Source: Acinetobacter genomosp. 15BJ (lineage in GTDB: Bacteria > Pseudomonadota > Gammaproteobacteria > Pseudomonadales > Moraxellaceae). From it: a DNA stretch of 64,000 nt. A model generated the notes under the pieces. It worked only from the letters and a program-made list of their open reading frames with translations, was not told the DNA's origin and ran no database searches. The stretch spans positions 297,962 to 361,961 of the forward strand of contig NZ_KE007346.1 of NCBI RefSeq assembly GCF_000400715.1, given 5' to 3'. This document shows positions 9,209 to 17,819 of the stretch, piece after piece. A program made the position numbers and the translations under genes. Position 1 is the stretch's first letter. Each line of letters opens with the position of its first letter.

Positions 9209-10063
9209 CTAGGCAGCTAACCGATAAAAGTTCTCTGCTATTTGATTTGGCGTTTTAAAATCCAAACTCTTTTGAATTCTTCGCTGATTATAAAATAACA
9301 CAATGTATTTTGTAATATCTGCTTTAGCTTCATCTCTGGTTTTATAGTTGCAATGATGCACTAATTCATTCTTGAGTATGCCCCAGAAACTTTCAATCGG
9401 TGCATTATCGTAACAGTCCCCACGTTTGCTCATTGAACCTTGAAAATCACATTTTTCCAGTATCTTTCGATATTCATGGCTGCAATATTGGCTGCCTCTG
9501 TCCGAATGAACAATTAAGCCTTTCGTTGGTTTTTGATTACGAATCGCCATAGTCAGTGCATTGCAAACAAGTTGTGCGGTCATACGCTCATTTAAGCTAT
9601 AGCCAACCACTTGTTTCGTGTACAGGTCTTTTACTGCTGCCAAGTATAACCAACCTTCAGCAGTCCAAATGTATGTAATATCGCTTGACCATGCAAGATT
9701 GGGCTTAGTCATTGAAAACTGTTGCTCTAGTAAATTTGCGTAGATCGCTCGATTATGATCACTCTTCGTAGTTCTTTTGAAACGCTTATGACGCTTACAA
9801 TACAGCTGGTTGAGCTTTTTTATTTGACGTACAGCATACGTACTGATTTTGATACCTTGCGCTTGTAAATGCTTAGTTAATCGAATATAGCCATAGCTTT
9901 GTTTAGTTTCCTCATGAGCTATTTTGACCAAAATTGTCTGTTGATTTCGCTGAACCAATCTTTTATTCATGCCTCGTTTTAGCCAATCATAAAATCGTGA
10001 CACTGAAACGTGAAGTAATCTAGCCATAAAGCTAATCGGGAATAAATGTCTTTGCTGTTTCAT
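9209..10063 (-). CDS. IS3-family transposase OrfB (DDE integrase domain)
   Basis: This 284-residue frame carries the catalytic core. An HTH_21-like region comes first (YGYIRLTKHLQAQG), then the rve integrase fold. The DDE residues lie in WSSDITYIW (first D), IVHSDRGSQYCS (second D) and CYDNAPIESFWGILKNE (E, 35 residues on). It ends with the usual YNQRRIQKSLDFKTPNQIAE segment. The frame is -1 relative to OrfA and stays open upstream to the A-AAA-AAG heptamer. The working transposase is therefore expected to be an OrfAB fusion made by programmed frameshifting, with the separate ATG at 10063 of minor use. Confidence 0.95.
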   Translation of the reverse strand: MKQQRHLFPISFMARLLHVSVSRFYDWLKRGMNKRLVQRNQQTILVKIAHEETKQSYGYIRLTKHLQAQGIKISTYAVRQIKKLNQLYCKRHKRFKRTTKSDHNRAIYANLLEQQFSMTKPNLAWSSDITYIWTAEGWLYLAAVKDLYTKQVVGYSLNERMTAQLVCNALTMAIRNQKPTKGLIVHSDRGSQYCSHEYRKILEKCDFQGSMSKRGDCYDNAPIESFWGILKNELVHHCNYKTRDEAKADITKYIVLFYNQRRIQKSLDFKTPNQIAENFYRLAA

Positions 10064-10074
10064 ATAGGCGTACC

Positions 10075-10374
10075 TTACTGACTTTCTTTCGCAAAGTACG
10101 CTGCTGCCTTTTTTAGAAATTCACGTTCCATTTCAGCTGTTTTGAGCTGTTGTTTGAGCTTTTTATTTTCTTCGAGTAAGGCATTTAGATCAGGTGAATA
10201 TTGTTTAGTGCCTGCTAAGGTGCCAGTCTTTGCTTTATTATTCCAATTTGAAAGAGTTTGCATTGAAATGCCAAGTTGTCTGGCTGTTTCCGATACATTG
10301 CCTTGATTGGCTTCAATCAATTTTATTGCTTCAACTTTAAATTCTGCGGTGTAAGTCTTCTGTTTCTTGCTCAT
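10075..10374 (-). CDS. IS3-family transposase OrfA (HTH and leucine zipper)
   Basis: This 99-residue protein has an N-terminal helix-turn-helix (YTAEFKVEAIKLIEANQG followed by SETARQLGISMQTLSNW) that recognises the IS ends. A coiled-coil leucine zipper follows (LNALLEENKKLKQQLKTAEMEREFL). The A-AAA-AAG slippery site encodes the LKK at residues 87-89 (10114-10108 on the plus strand), and a shift of -1 there leads into OrfB without a stop. It starts about 60 bases inside the right end of the element. Confidence 0.95.
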   Translation of the reverse strand: MSKKQKTYTAEFKVEAIKLIEANQGNVSETARQLGISMQTLSNWNNKAKTGTLAGTKQYSPDLNALLEENKKLKQQLKTAEMEREFLKKAAAYFAKESQ

Positions 10375-10440
10375 GGTAAACTCCTGATGAGTGTCTATAG
10401 TTTACCAAGTTAAAACCTCCTGTTTTCTCAGCACACATCA

Positions 10441-11557
10441 GTACAGCCAATGTCGGAATAATCGTTGCGCGCCAGTTCTGTAAGAACAAGAACATCACGA
10501 TAAATACCAAGACCACTGCTTCGATCAGGGTATGGACAACACTTTCAATTGATAGACGAATAAATGGCGTCGTGTCATACGCAAGCTTGTCTTTTAAACC
10601 GCTCGGATAGTTATGACGTAACTCAGATAAACGCTTTTCAACTGCGGCAGCGGTATCCAGTGCATTGGCACCTGTTGCAAGTTTGATTGCAACACCACCT
10701 GCTGGGCTACCATTAAATTTCGAGTCGAATTGGTAGTTATCAGAACCAAGTTCGACACGTGCAACGTCACCTAAACGAACTTGAGCACCACCTGAAGTAT
10801 TTTTCAGGAAGATGTTTTTGAACTGTTCAGGTGTTTGCAACATAGTCTGTGCATTCACGGTTGCATTGAGTACTTGACCCGCAGTCGATGGCGCACCACC
10901 GAGCTGACCAACTGCAACTTGAGAGTTTTGTGCACGAATGGCTGTTGCAACATCATTTGGCGTTAGGTTAAAGCTAGTGAGCTTTGCTGGATCTAACCAG
11001 ATACGCATTGCATATGAACCACCAAATACTTGTAGTTCACCTACACCCGCCACACGACTCAGTGGCTCAGAAATATTTGAGTTCACATAGTCTTTAATGT
11101 CAGATGCAGAAAGGCTGTTATCTGGTGAGTAAAAAGCAATAACTTGCAAGAAGCTTGCGCCAGACTTAGTCACTTTTACACCTTGACGTTGTACGTCAGC
11201 AGGTAAAAGCGCTGTTGCTGATTGCAGTTTGTTTTGAACTTGAACCTGTGCGATATCTGGATCGATACCTTGTGCGAAGTTTAAGTTAATCGATGCTTGA
11301 CCATTACCCGCACTGTTCGATGAAATGTAACGTAAGCCATCCAAACCATTCATTTGTTGTTCAATGATTTGGGTGACGGTATTTTCAACAGTTTGAGCAG
11401 AAGCCCCAGGATAAGTTGCAGAAATGGTTACCGTGGGGGGAGCAATTGTCGGATATTGTGCAACTGGCATTTTTGTAAGCGTGATAATACCCGCCAACAT
11501 AATGACCAGTGCAATCACCCAAGCGAAAATTGGGCGATGGATAAAAAATTGAGCCAT
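10441..11557 (-). pseudogene. adeJ: adeJ, 5' part, truncated by the IS element
   Basis: This is the first 372 codons of the RND transporter AdeJ. They cover the N-terminal transmembrane helix (FAWVIALVIMLAGIITL), the first porter half with TYPGASAQTVENTVTQIIEQ, and the start of the membrane bundle (EAVVLVFIVMFLFLQNWRATIIPTLAV). Translation would run on into the IS and stop at 10337 after about 34 foreign residues. That product lacks the proton-relay aspartates, the second porter half and the remaining membrane segments, so it cannot be a working pump. It begins just downstream of adeI in the same operon. Confidence 0.95.
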
Positions 11558-11569
11558 GCAATCTACCCC

Positions 11570-12823
11570 TTAAGCTTCTGAAGTTGCTTTTTGTTCAGCT
11601 TTTGGTGAATTGGCTTGCTTTTGTTGTTCAGCAGCTTTTGGTGCTGCATTTTGACCTTCAGCTGCTTTTGGTTGATAAGGTTTAGCAGACACTTCTTGTC
11701 CTTCTTTTACCTTGGCAACACCATCAACAACAACTTTATCACCAGCCTGTAAGCCTTCAGTTACAATCCAGTCTTGACCTTTGACACCCACAGTTTTAAC
11801 TGGGCGTGTTTCGATCGTACCTTTCGCATTTACCACTAAAGCAATTGCTTGTCCTGTTGGTAAACGCGACACAGCTGCTTGAGGGATCAGATAAGCATTT
11901 GGCAAAACTCCTTGCGAAATTTTAGCCGTTGCATACATGCCTGGTAATAACAAATGGTTTGGATTTGAGAAGACTGCACGTAAAGTCACAGTACCTGTAT
12001 CTGGGTTCACGCTTGCATCGGAGAAAGCGAGTTGACCTTCGACAGGGTATTCAGAACCATCTTCCAACGTGATTTTGACACGGGTATTGTTGCTGTTATT
12101 CAAGCTGCCTTTGCTGAGTTGTTGGCGTAAACGCAATAATTCAGCACTCGATTGATTGATATCAACATAGATTGGATCTAGTTGTTGAATCGTGACCAAT
12201 GGATCGGCTTGGTTTGCAGTTACCAACGCACCTGGTGTCACCGAAGAACGGCTAGATTGACCAGAAATTGGTGCGCGAACAGTTGAGTAACCCAGTGTAA
12301 TTTCAGCATTTTTTAATGCAGCTTCAGACGCAGCGACATCAGCTTCAGCTAATTTTACTTGAGCATTGATATCATCATATTCTTGTTTAGAAACAGCATT
12401 TGTTCCAACAAGCTGACGATAACGGCCTTCTTTCACGCGTAATGCATTTAAGTTTGCTTGTTGACGCAATAACGTTGCACGTGCACTGTCTGCAGTTGCG
12501 CGGTTGGTGTTTGCATCAATTTGATAAAGTGCTTGACCTGCTTGAACGTAACTTCCTTCAGCAAATAATCGTTTTAAGATCACGCCACCTGTTTGAGGGC
12601 GTACTTCCGAAATTTGATATGCAGAGGTTCGTCCTGACAGTTCGACGTTTTGTTCAACGCTTTGTGGTTGCGCAACAATGACACCAACTTCTGGAGGTGG
12701 CATTTTTTGAGCAGCAGCAGCTTGCTGTGCATCTTTAGGATCTTTGCTACAACCAACAAGCGCAATGCTTGTTGCTAATGCGCAAGCAGTTAGGGCAGGA
12801 GCCCAAAGCTTAGCCGACATCAT
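11570..12823 (-). CDS. adeI: Periplasmic adaptor (membrane fusion protein) of AdeIJK
   Basis: This 417-residue adaptor joins the AdeJ transporter to the AdeK channel. It has a lipoprotein signal with lipobox ALVGC near residue 25, so it is anchored in the outer leaflet of the inner membrane. The order of domains is as usual: half lipoyl (GRTSAYQISEVRPQTGGVI), alpha-hairpin, second half lipoyl (STVRAPISGQ), beta-barrel with QLDPIYVDINQSSAELLRLR, and a membrane-proximal domain. The C-terminal tail is rich in A, K and Q. A second ATG one codon later is an alternative start. The first 14 bases overlap the end of the PAP2 gene. It is intact, but its partner adeJ is not. Confidence 0.97.
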   Translation of the reverse strand: MMSAKLWAPALTACALATSIALVGCSKDPKDAQQAAAAQKMPPPEVGVIVAQPQSVEQNVELSGRTSAYQISEVRPQTGGVILKRLFAEGSYVQAGQALYQIDANTNRATADSARATLLRQQANLNALRVKEGRYRQLVGTNAVSKQEYDDINAQVKLAEADVAASEAALKNAEITLGYSTVRAPISGQSSRSSVTPGALVTANQADPLVTIQQLDPIYVDINQSSAELLRLRQQLSKGSLNNSNNTRVKITLEDGSEYPVEGQLAFSDASVNPDTGTVTLRAVFSNPNHLLLPGMYATAKISQGVLPNAYLIPQAAVSRLPTGQAIALVVNAKGTIETRPVKTVGVKGQDWIVTEGLQAGDKVVVDGVAKVKEGQEVSAKPYQPKAAEGQNAAPKAAEQQKQANSPKAEQKATSEA

Positions 12824-13460
12824 TATTCCACCTCAATTTAGATTTTTTATCTAAAAACAAATTGTTGCTGAAAGTGCTTTGATACAGCCCAAACCAAAGC
12901 AACGAAGTCCAAATCAACCCAATTCCCCAACCGGCAAGTACGTCAGTTGGGTAGTGAACCCCCGCATAAACTCTAGATATCCCCATGAAGATAAACCATA
13001 AAGTAGATACTAAAATGACACTGGTGCGATATTTATGTTGTTGACACAACAACATAGCTAGACTCGCAAGGGTTGCAGCATAAAGGCTATGGGCACTTGG
13101 GAAGGATGCACCATAACTTTGAACCAAGTGATAAAACTCCATTGGTCTTGGCCGATCAATGCTCCATTTCAGAAGCCAACCAATCACAATGCTGCCACTG
13201 ACACTTAAAGCGATAAACATCACATTCTTATAATTTTTAATCCACGTTTGGTAAATACACAAAAATGTTGTTAAAAATAGTAAAAAAGGCATTCCACCAA
13301 GCCGAGAGAGCAGAACTGTCACATGATTAAGCGTAAATGAACGGTGTTCAAAAAAAGCTTGAACACTAAAAAGGTCTAAAGTTGATGCGTTGGAATTCAT
13401 TAACCCAATCACACCGAGTCCTAAAAAAAAGCAACCAATACAAAGCAGTAGGTATGGCAT
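12810..13460 (-). CDS. PAP2-family membrane phosphatase
   Basis: This is a 216-residue polytopic membrane protein of the type 2 phosphatidic acid phosphatase family. The three phosphatase motifs are present: KWSIDRPRP, SFPSAHSLYA and SRVYAGVHYPTD, the last two containing the catalytic histidines. These enzymes remove phosphate from lipids such as phosphatidic acid or undecaprenyl pyrophosphate; the substrate here is not known. It is the first gene of the pap2-adeIJK operon and overlaps adeI by 14 bases. In A. baumannii a PAP2 gene is known in this position and is co-transcribed with the pump. The promoter with its palindrome lies just upstream. Confidence 0.93.
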   Translation of the reverse strand: MPYLLLCIGCFFLGLGVIGLMNSNASTLDLFSVQAFFEHRSFTLNHVTVLLSRLGGMPFLLFLTTFLCIYQTWIKNYKNVMFIALSVSGSIVIGWLLKWSIDRPRPMEFYHLVQSYGASFPSAHSLYAATLASLAMLLCQQHKYRTSVILVSTLWFIFMGISRVYAGVHYPTDVLAGWGIGLIWTSLLWFGLYQSTFSNNLFLDKKSKLRWNNDVG

Positions 13461-13773
13461 GCGCTACTCATTATTTGCTTAACCATTGTTCAGGGTTGTT
13501 GAGTGTTAGAAAGTGTACTCGCGAGTACACTTTTGGTCAAGTCTTGAAATTTTATGATAATTTCATTTTTGTGTTTTTTTAAGGTCTAGTAAAAAAACAT
13601 AACAAAATTTGATGTATATCTCATTTTCAATTGATATCAGCATTTATTGAAAGAAGCTGTTTTTTAACGCATTCTCTTCATCATGCAAATCACAATATCT
13701 GGTATATAACATGATTAGATGAAAGTGAAAAAACCAACCACTTATTCAAAATACATCATAAAATTCTTACCAT
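13461..13773. other. Intergenic region upstream of the efflux operon
   Basis: Apart from the promoter and operator at 13510-13540, this AT-rich stretch shows no gene, terminator or repeat that I can support. Confidence 0.5.
13510..13540 (-). promoter_or_regulatory. Promoter and palindromic operator of pap2-adeIJK (probable AdeN site)
   Basis: A perfect 24-bp palindrome covers 13510-13533, with half-site AAAGTGTACTCG. On the minus strand it is embedded in a sigma-70 promoter: -35 TTGACC at 13540-13535, a 17-base spacer, and -10 TACACT at 13517-13512. The operator thus covers the spacer and the -10 box, so a bound dimer would block RNA polymerase. In A. baumannii the TetR-type repressor AdeN controls adeIJK from such a promoter palindrome. 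The AdeN gene itself is not in this window, so the assignment is by position. Confidence 0.8.
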
Positions 13774-14008
13774 AGTTAGTGATGTAGAAGCATTTTTTGA
13801 TCTCTATCATTCAAATCGAGATACGGACTCACGTCATCGTATCTCCTTAGGGTAAAGGGGATACCATGGCTGAGAAGTGGTCTATTGAACAATAGACGTT
13901 GGGAATACCAACCCATTTGAACTATTTTTGGTAGATTGATTATACGTAAAAATAGTTCAAATGTTAGACTTGTACTTCGCTGTTTTTTCTGTACAAAGTT
14001 AGTGATGT
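13774..14008. other. Multi-hairpin segment between 12-bp direct repeats (possible ncRNA or small insert)
   Basis: AGTTAGTGATGT occurs at 13774-13785 and again at 13997-14008, where it spans the stop codon of the next gene. Between the copies are contiguous inverted repeats. GAGATACG/CGTATCTC is at 13818-13825 and 13838-13845. GTCTATTG/CAATAGAC is at 13880-13897. GTTGG/CCAAC is at 13898-13912. A 16-bp stem is at 13914-13929 and 13948-13963. TTGTAC/GTACAA lies at about 13970-13996. The density of stems suggests a structured RNA or a short mobile insert. The GATAC at 13860-13864 could pair in an alternative way with the first stem. No open frame in it is convincing. Confidence 0.55.
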
Positions 14009-16047
14009 GAAGAGGGATTTTTGGTTTGCTCTTCAACTTCTACGGGTTGCTTAGGTGGCCAGAAAAAATCACTTGGTCGAGTTAAGAAATGTGTTGTCAC
14101 TAACTTAGCTAAAGGCTTCCATTGTGCAAAACGAACACGGCGTGCGCGTAGAGCAACAATAATCGTCAAGGTAAAGCTCACAAATAAGTTGGTTAAGCCG
14201 ATCAGCATCACACCTAAGAATGACACTAAAATTAAACCAATGTCAGGGCCACCAATGGTCATTAAACCTTGGATAAAGTTGGCAGAAGCAAAGGCAATAT
14301 GACGGATATCTAAAGGCAAGCCTAAAATAAACCCGATGGTTCCCATACTACCGAGCATGATCCCGAATAAGAAGTTACCCGCCAATGCACCGAGATTGGT
14401 CTCAATATAGTTGGAAAATTTATCCAACCGTTGTTGTCCCATCCAGCGTTTTAAACGTCGATGCTGCTTTAAGCGCGGACCAACTTTACGGTAAACCGCC
14501 AAGTTGTCGAAATAACCCGCAATCAAGCCTGAGAAAAATAAACAAACACCTGCAATTGCAGCATGTGGGACGGCTAGTGAGGTAAAGGGGTTGAGACTAT
14601 GTAGCAATGCGGCTGACTTAGCATGATTGAGCAATGGTTCACCGAGATTGTATTGCCATAAAAAGGTAATCAGTGCTGCAGTTGGGATTGCAATCGAGAT
14701 ATTCCCTAGAATCGCAATGAACTGGGTTCGGATAATATTAATAATCAATGCGGCCAGTTCGGCAATTTGTGCGGTCTTGCTGCCTTTTTGCTGCTGCACG
14801 GTTGACGCCAATGCTGCTGCAGTCATGGCGGGTTGTTTTGTCGCCACGGTAAAATGCAATACATGGATCAGCATAAAACCAAGCGCATAGTTCATACTAT
14901 ATAGAAAGGCGTGACCAAACGGTGCGAGTACCAAGCGTGCAGTTAAAATTTTCAGCGTTGCCATGGTGGCAATGATTGCACCTGCACCCGCAGCTGCCTT
15001 ATACATACCAAAGAAGCCAGCTTTGTCGGTACTTACATAATGTTCGCCTGTTTTGCTGGCGTTTTCAGTCACCTGTAAGGCAATTAACTCACTGGTTGAG
15101 GTCAATAAGTGACGAACACTTTTTTCATTGTAATGTGCTTTGGTCAAATCGACGATCAACTCACCCAATGCGGTATAACGTGCATCATTTTTACTGGCTA
15201 ACAAGGTCAGCAGCAGTTCAATACGGTCAATCGCCTGCTCTAATAGCGACAATAAATAGGTCAGGCTGATACTAACCCCAATCCGTTTGGTGGCACGGCG
15301 AATTTTTAGCACCACTTCACGACATTGATCCAGCATCACAAAGGCTTGCGAGGCATCAGGTGGTGGCAAAACTGCAACCGCATCTTGATCATCTATCTGC
15401 TTTTTATATTTCTCAATGAATTCTACGATTTCTCGGTTTTGAACTAGAAAAGGTGATTCATACTCGGTAATTTCGGGTTGTGCATTAATAAATTCAGGAT
15501 ATAAGCCGATACCGCTAATTCGATAGGACAATACCGTAATCGCTTTAATCAGCTCATTTTTTGAAACTTGCTTTTCTTTTGTATTGCTTTGACTTTCACC
15601 CAATAGATTAAATAGCGTAATCCAGTCCTGATTCTCAATCAGATCGAGCCATTCACCGTCATTTTCTTGATGGAACACTTTTCCAATCAAGGTTTTGAGT
15701 TGTTGTCCATCTTCGACCAAAGGGAGGAAATGTGCACCTAAACGTTGTCCCAACTGGTTCCAGAAACCATCCAGCGATAAAATTCCACTGTCAGCATATA
15801 AGCTTAACTGTTTATATTGGCTAATGAGCTTAAGCAAGAAATTTTGCAGTAGGATTGCTGAGGTTGGAGTCAGTAATAATATTTTGATCAGCGCATGAAT
15901 ACGTTGTTTGACTTCATCCGCATCATTTGAATTTTTGGGACGGATCCGATTGACCAGTTCAATCAGCAGTTGTTCGTCAAGAATAGCCTGAGGTTGGTCA
16001 AGCTGTTCCTGCATTTTTAGAAAAAGATCAGATAACGTTAAATGCAT
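13999..16047 (-). CDS. Gcr-type 'site-specific recombinase' family membrane protein
   Basis: This 682-residue protein has a soluble N-terminal half of about 340 residues and a C-terminal half with several hydrophobic segments (for example FIAILGNISIAIPTAALITFLW, AIAGVCLFFSGLIAGYF, FLFGIMLGSMGTIGFILGL, IGLILVSFLGVMLIGL). From memory it belongs to the family annotated as site-specific recombinase after gonococcal Gcr. The membrane topology and absence of recombinase catalytic motifs make a DNA recombinase role doubtful. It starts 14 bases after ispB ends, in the same direction, so the two may be co-transcribed. Its stop codon lies inside one copy of the 12-bp direct repeat. Confidence 0.75.
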   Translation of the reverse strand: MHLTLSDLFLKMQEQLDQPQAILDEQLLIELVNRIRPKNSNDADEVKQRIHALIKILLLTPTSAILLQNFLLKLISQYKQLSLYADSGILSLDGFWNQLGQRLGAHFLPLVEDGQQLKTLIGKVFHQENDGEWLDLIENQDWITLFNLLGESQSNTKEKQVSKNELIKAITVLSYRISGIGLYPEFINAQPEITEYESPFLVQNREIVEFIEKYKKQIDDQDAVAVLPPPDASQAFVMLDQCREVVLKIRRATKRIGVSISLTYLLSLLEQAIDRIELLLTLLASKNDARYTALGELIVDLTKAHYNEKSVRHLLTSTSELIALQVTENASKTGEHYVSTDKAGFFGMYKAAAGAGAIIATMATLKILTARLVLAPFGHAFLYSMNYALGFMLIHVLHFTVATKQPAMTAAALASTVQQQKGSKTAQIAELAALIINIIRTQFIAILGNISIAIPTAALITFLWQYNLGEPLLNHAKSAALLHSLNPFTSLAVPHAAIAGVCLFFSGLIAGYFDNLAVYRKVGPRLKQHRRLKRWMGQQRLDKFSNYIETNLGALAGNFLFGIMLGSMGTIGFILGLPLDIRHIAFASANFIQGLMTIGGPDIGLILVSFLGVMLIGLTNLFVSFTLTIIVALRARRVRFAQWKPLAKLVTTHFLTRPSDFFWPPKQPVEVEEQTKNPSSHH

Positions 16048-16061
16048 AGGCAGTCAGAAAA

Positions 16062-17039
16062 TTATTGTAGTCGATGTAAAGCCATTAAGGTCAAATTGAT
16101 CAGTGCTTGGCGATATTCATTATCTGGTAGCGCTTTTAACGCTTCTAAAGCGGCATCCGTTTCCTGTTGGGCACGTTTTTGACAGTAATCTAGGCCACCC
16201 GAGTGATGAACAATTTCAATCACTTTATCTAAATGCTCAACACCACCCGTTGCAATACTGCGACGAATGATCTCGTGATCCTCGCCAGTTGAATGAGCTA
16301 ATGCCGAAATTAACGGTAAAGTTGGTTTTCCTTCCATTAAATCATCACCAATATTTTTACCTAATGTTTCAGCATCAGAAGTGTAATCTAAAATATCGTC
16401 GATAATTTGAAAGGCATTACCAAAATGACCAGCGAAGCGACGCAAAGGTTCACGGTATTCTTCTGTTCCAGCCAGAATAGCTGCACCTTCGGTGGCAAGT
16501 TCGAATAAACGAGAGGTTTTACCGTGGATAATTCTTAAATAGGTTTCTTCTGTGGTTTCTGGTTGGTGCTGCGATTGAAGCTGTAATACTTCACCTTCTG
16601 CAATTTCACAGGTACCTGTTGAAAAGTCTTTTAATAAGGTCATATTATTTAAATCGACCAATAGATCAAACGCACGTGAAATCAGAAAGTCACCGACCAA
16701 AACCGCAGTTTGGTTGTTCCATGTTGCATTTGCTGTTGGGCGACCACGGCGCAAGTTCGATTCATCTACCACGTCATCATGAACCAAAGTTGCGGTGTGC
16801 AGCATTTCGATCACCGCCGCCAAATGCTGTGCCTGTTGCATATCGGCGAGTCCACAAGCGCGTGCTGCCAATAAACACATAATGGGACGCATGCGTTTTC
16901 CACCTGCTTCTACCACGTGTTTGCTGACACTCATGACGAGGCCGACTTTTGAGCTAATTCCTTCATTAATCAGGCGATCCATCGCAGCAAAATCTGTCGC
17001 AACAGGGGAGAGAATGTCTTGCTTAAAATCGATAACCAT
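16062..17039 (-). CDS. ispB: Octaprenyl diphosphate synthase (trans-polyprenyl synthase)
   Basis: This 325-residue enzyme builds the polyprenyl side chain of ubiquinone by adding isopentenyl diphosphate units to an allylic primer. It shows the GGKRMRPIM region, the first aspartate-rich motif DDVVDESNLRRGRPT (near residue 88) and the second, DDILDYTSD (near residue 215), with GKPTLPLI after it. These are the magnesium and diphosphate binding sites of E-isoprenyl synthases. Length and position, divergent from rplU-rpmA, match ispB in other gamma-proteobacteria. Chain length cannot be read with certainty from sequence. Confidence 0.95.
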   Translation of the reverse strand: MVIDFKQDILSPVATDFAAMDRLINEGISSKVGLVMSVSKHVVEAGGKRMRPIMCLLAARACGLADMQQAQHLAAVIEMLHTATLVHDDVVDESNLRRGRPTANATWNNQTAVLVGDFLISRAFDLLVDLNNMTLLKDFSTGTCEIAEGEVLQLQSQHQPETTEETYLRIIHGKTSRLFELATEGAAILAGTEEYREPLRRFAGHFGNAFQIIDDILDYTSDAETLGKNIGDDLMEGKPTLPLISALAHSTGEDHEIIRRSIATGGVEHLDKVIEIVHHSGGLDYCQKRAQQETDAALEALKALPDNEYRQALINLTLMALHRLQ

Positions 17040-17489
17040 ATGAAGAAAAACCTCGTATAGGTGGGTAGTGTTGCCAAGTGTATCAATTAATCTGTGACTA
17101 AACAGTTATACAGACTGCGTAATCTGTCATTTAAAACACGATGATGCGCTCTTTGGTCTTAAATTAGACAGAAAAAAGGGAACTTCCCACCAAGCGCCAT
17201 TACTTTACTTATGGCACTGTAAAAACACAGTTTGTTATTGTCACAATTTGTTTTCAAAAATGTATTTCAAATTTTGATCAGAATCAATCAAAACAGTTCG
17301 CCATCAATCTAATTGATTTTGCTTAAAAATCCAAGCAAGTTATCGATATACATGTGTTTATGTAAAATCACTTGTCGTTTGATCAATTTTCACTTAAAAT
17401 TTGTCCCCTTGTATAACCCCAGTGGCGTTCGTCTTAAGATCGATATATCCCTTTATCGGCACGAAGACACGGGCAAGTTGGAGTACATT
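17040..17489. other. Divergent ispB / rplU intergenic region
   Basis: This 450-bp region holds the two divergent promoters. The rplU promoter at 17372-17400 is listed separately. Apart from a short palindrome, GGGAACTTCCC, at 17178-17188, I see no further structure. An open frame running into rplU from 17313 is not supported by a ribosome binding site. Confidence 0.5.
17372..17400 (+). promoter_or_regulatory. Probable rplU-rpmA promoter
   Basis: A -35 TTGTCG at 17372-17377 is separated by 17 bases from a -10 TAAAAT at 17395-17400. It would give a 5' leader of about 80 bases before rplU. Confidence 0.5.
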
Positions 17490-17801
17490 ATGTACGCAGT
17501 AATCCAAAGCGGTGGTAAACAGCACCGTGTTGTTGAGGGTGAAACCCTTAAAGTAGAATTATTGAAAGCTGAAACTGGCGCGACTATTACGTTTGATGAC
17601 GTATTAATGGTTGTTAACGGTGACAACATTCAAATCGGTGCTCCAGTTGTAGCTGGCGCAAAAGTAACTGCAGAAGTAGTTGGCCATGGTCGTCACGACA
17701 AAATCCGCATCATTAAAATGCGTCGTCGTAAACATTACCGTAAGCAACAAGGTCACCGTCAATGGTTTACCGAGTTGAAAATTACTGGTATCGCAGGCTA
17801 A
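17490..17801 (+). CDS. rplU: 50S ribosomal protein L21
   Basis: L21 is a 103-residue protein of the large ribosomal subunit that binds 23S rRNA. The N-terminus [14 protein letters not shown] and the basic C-terminal part [19 protein letters not shown] are diagnostic. A longer frame begins at 17313, but the ATG at 17490 has a GGAG element at the right distance and gives the standard L21 start. The stop is followed by GAGGAG, the ribosome binding site of rpmA 18 bases later. Confidence 0.98.
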   Translation: MYAVIQSGGKQHRVVEGETLKVELLKAETGATITFDDVLMVVNGDNIQIGAPVVAGAKVTAEVVGHGRHDKIRIIKMRRRKHYRKQQGHRQWFTELKITGIAG

Positions 17802-17819
17802 CACGAGGAGTAAATAGAC

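Larger units (their letters stand above)
9167..10440 (-). mobile_element. IS3-family insertion sequence, 1274 bp, inside adeJ
   Basis: The element begins TGATATGTGCTGA at 9167 and ends at 10440. The inverted end reads TGATGTGTGCTGA, and the two ends match at 19 of the first 24 positions, with partial similarity for about a dozen more bases. It is flanked by a 4-bp direct repeat, GTAC, at 9163-9166 and 10441-10444, the expected target duplication. It carries two overlapping-phase frames, orfA and orfB, in the IS3 arrangement, with a slippery A-AAA-AAG at 10114-10108. Both frames are complete, so it looks recently inserted and probably active. It points in the same direction as adeJ. I cannot name the ISfinder entry from memory. 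Confidence 0.95.

Noticed and set aside
13776..14036. 86-codon minus-strand frame upstream of the efflux operon
   Set aside because: It runs through a series of inverted repeats, overlaps the end of the Gcr-type gene and has no ribosome binding site. Its C-terminus (LLHH) only mirrors the duplicated 12-bp repeat.
17313..17489. Extended start of rplU giving a 162-residue protein
   Set aside because: The extra residues are encoded by promoter and leader sequence; L21 is about 103 residues and the ATG at 17490 has the ribosome binding site.
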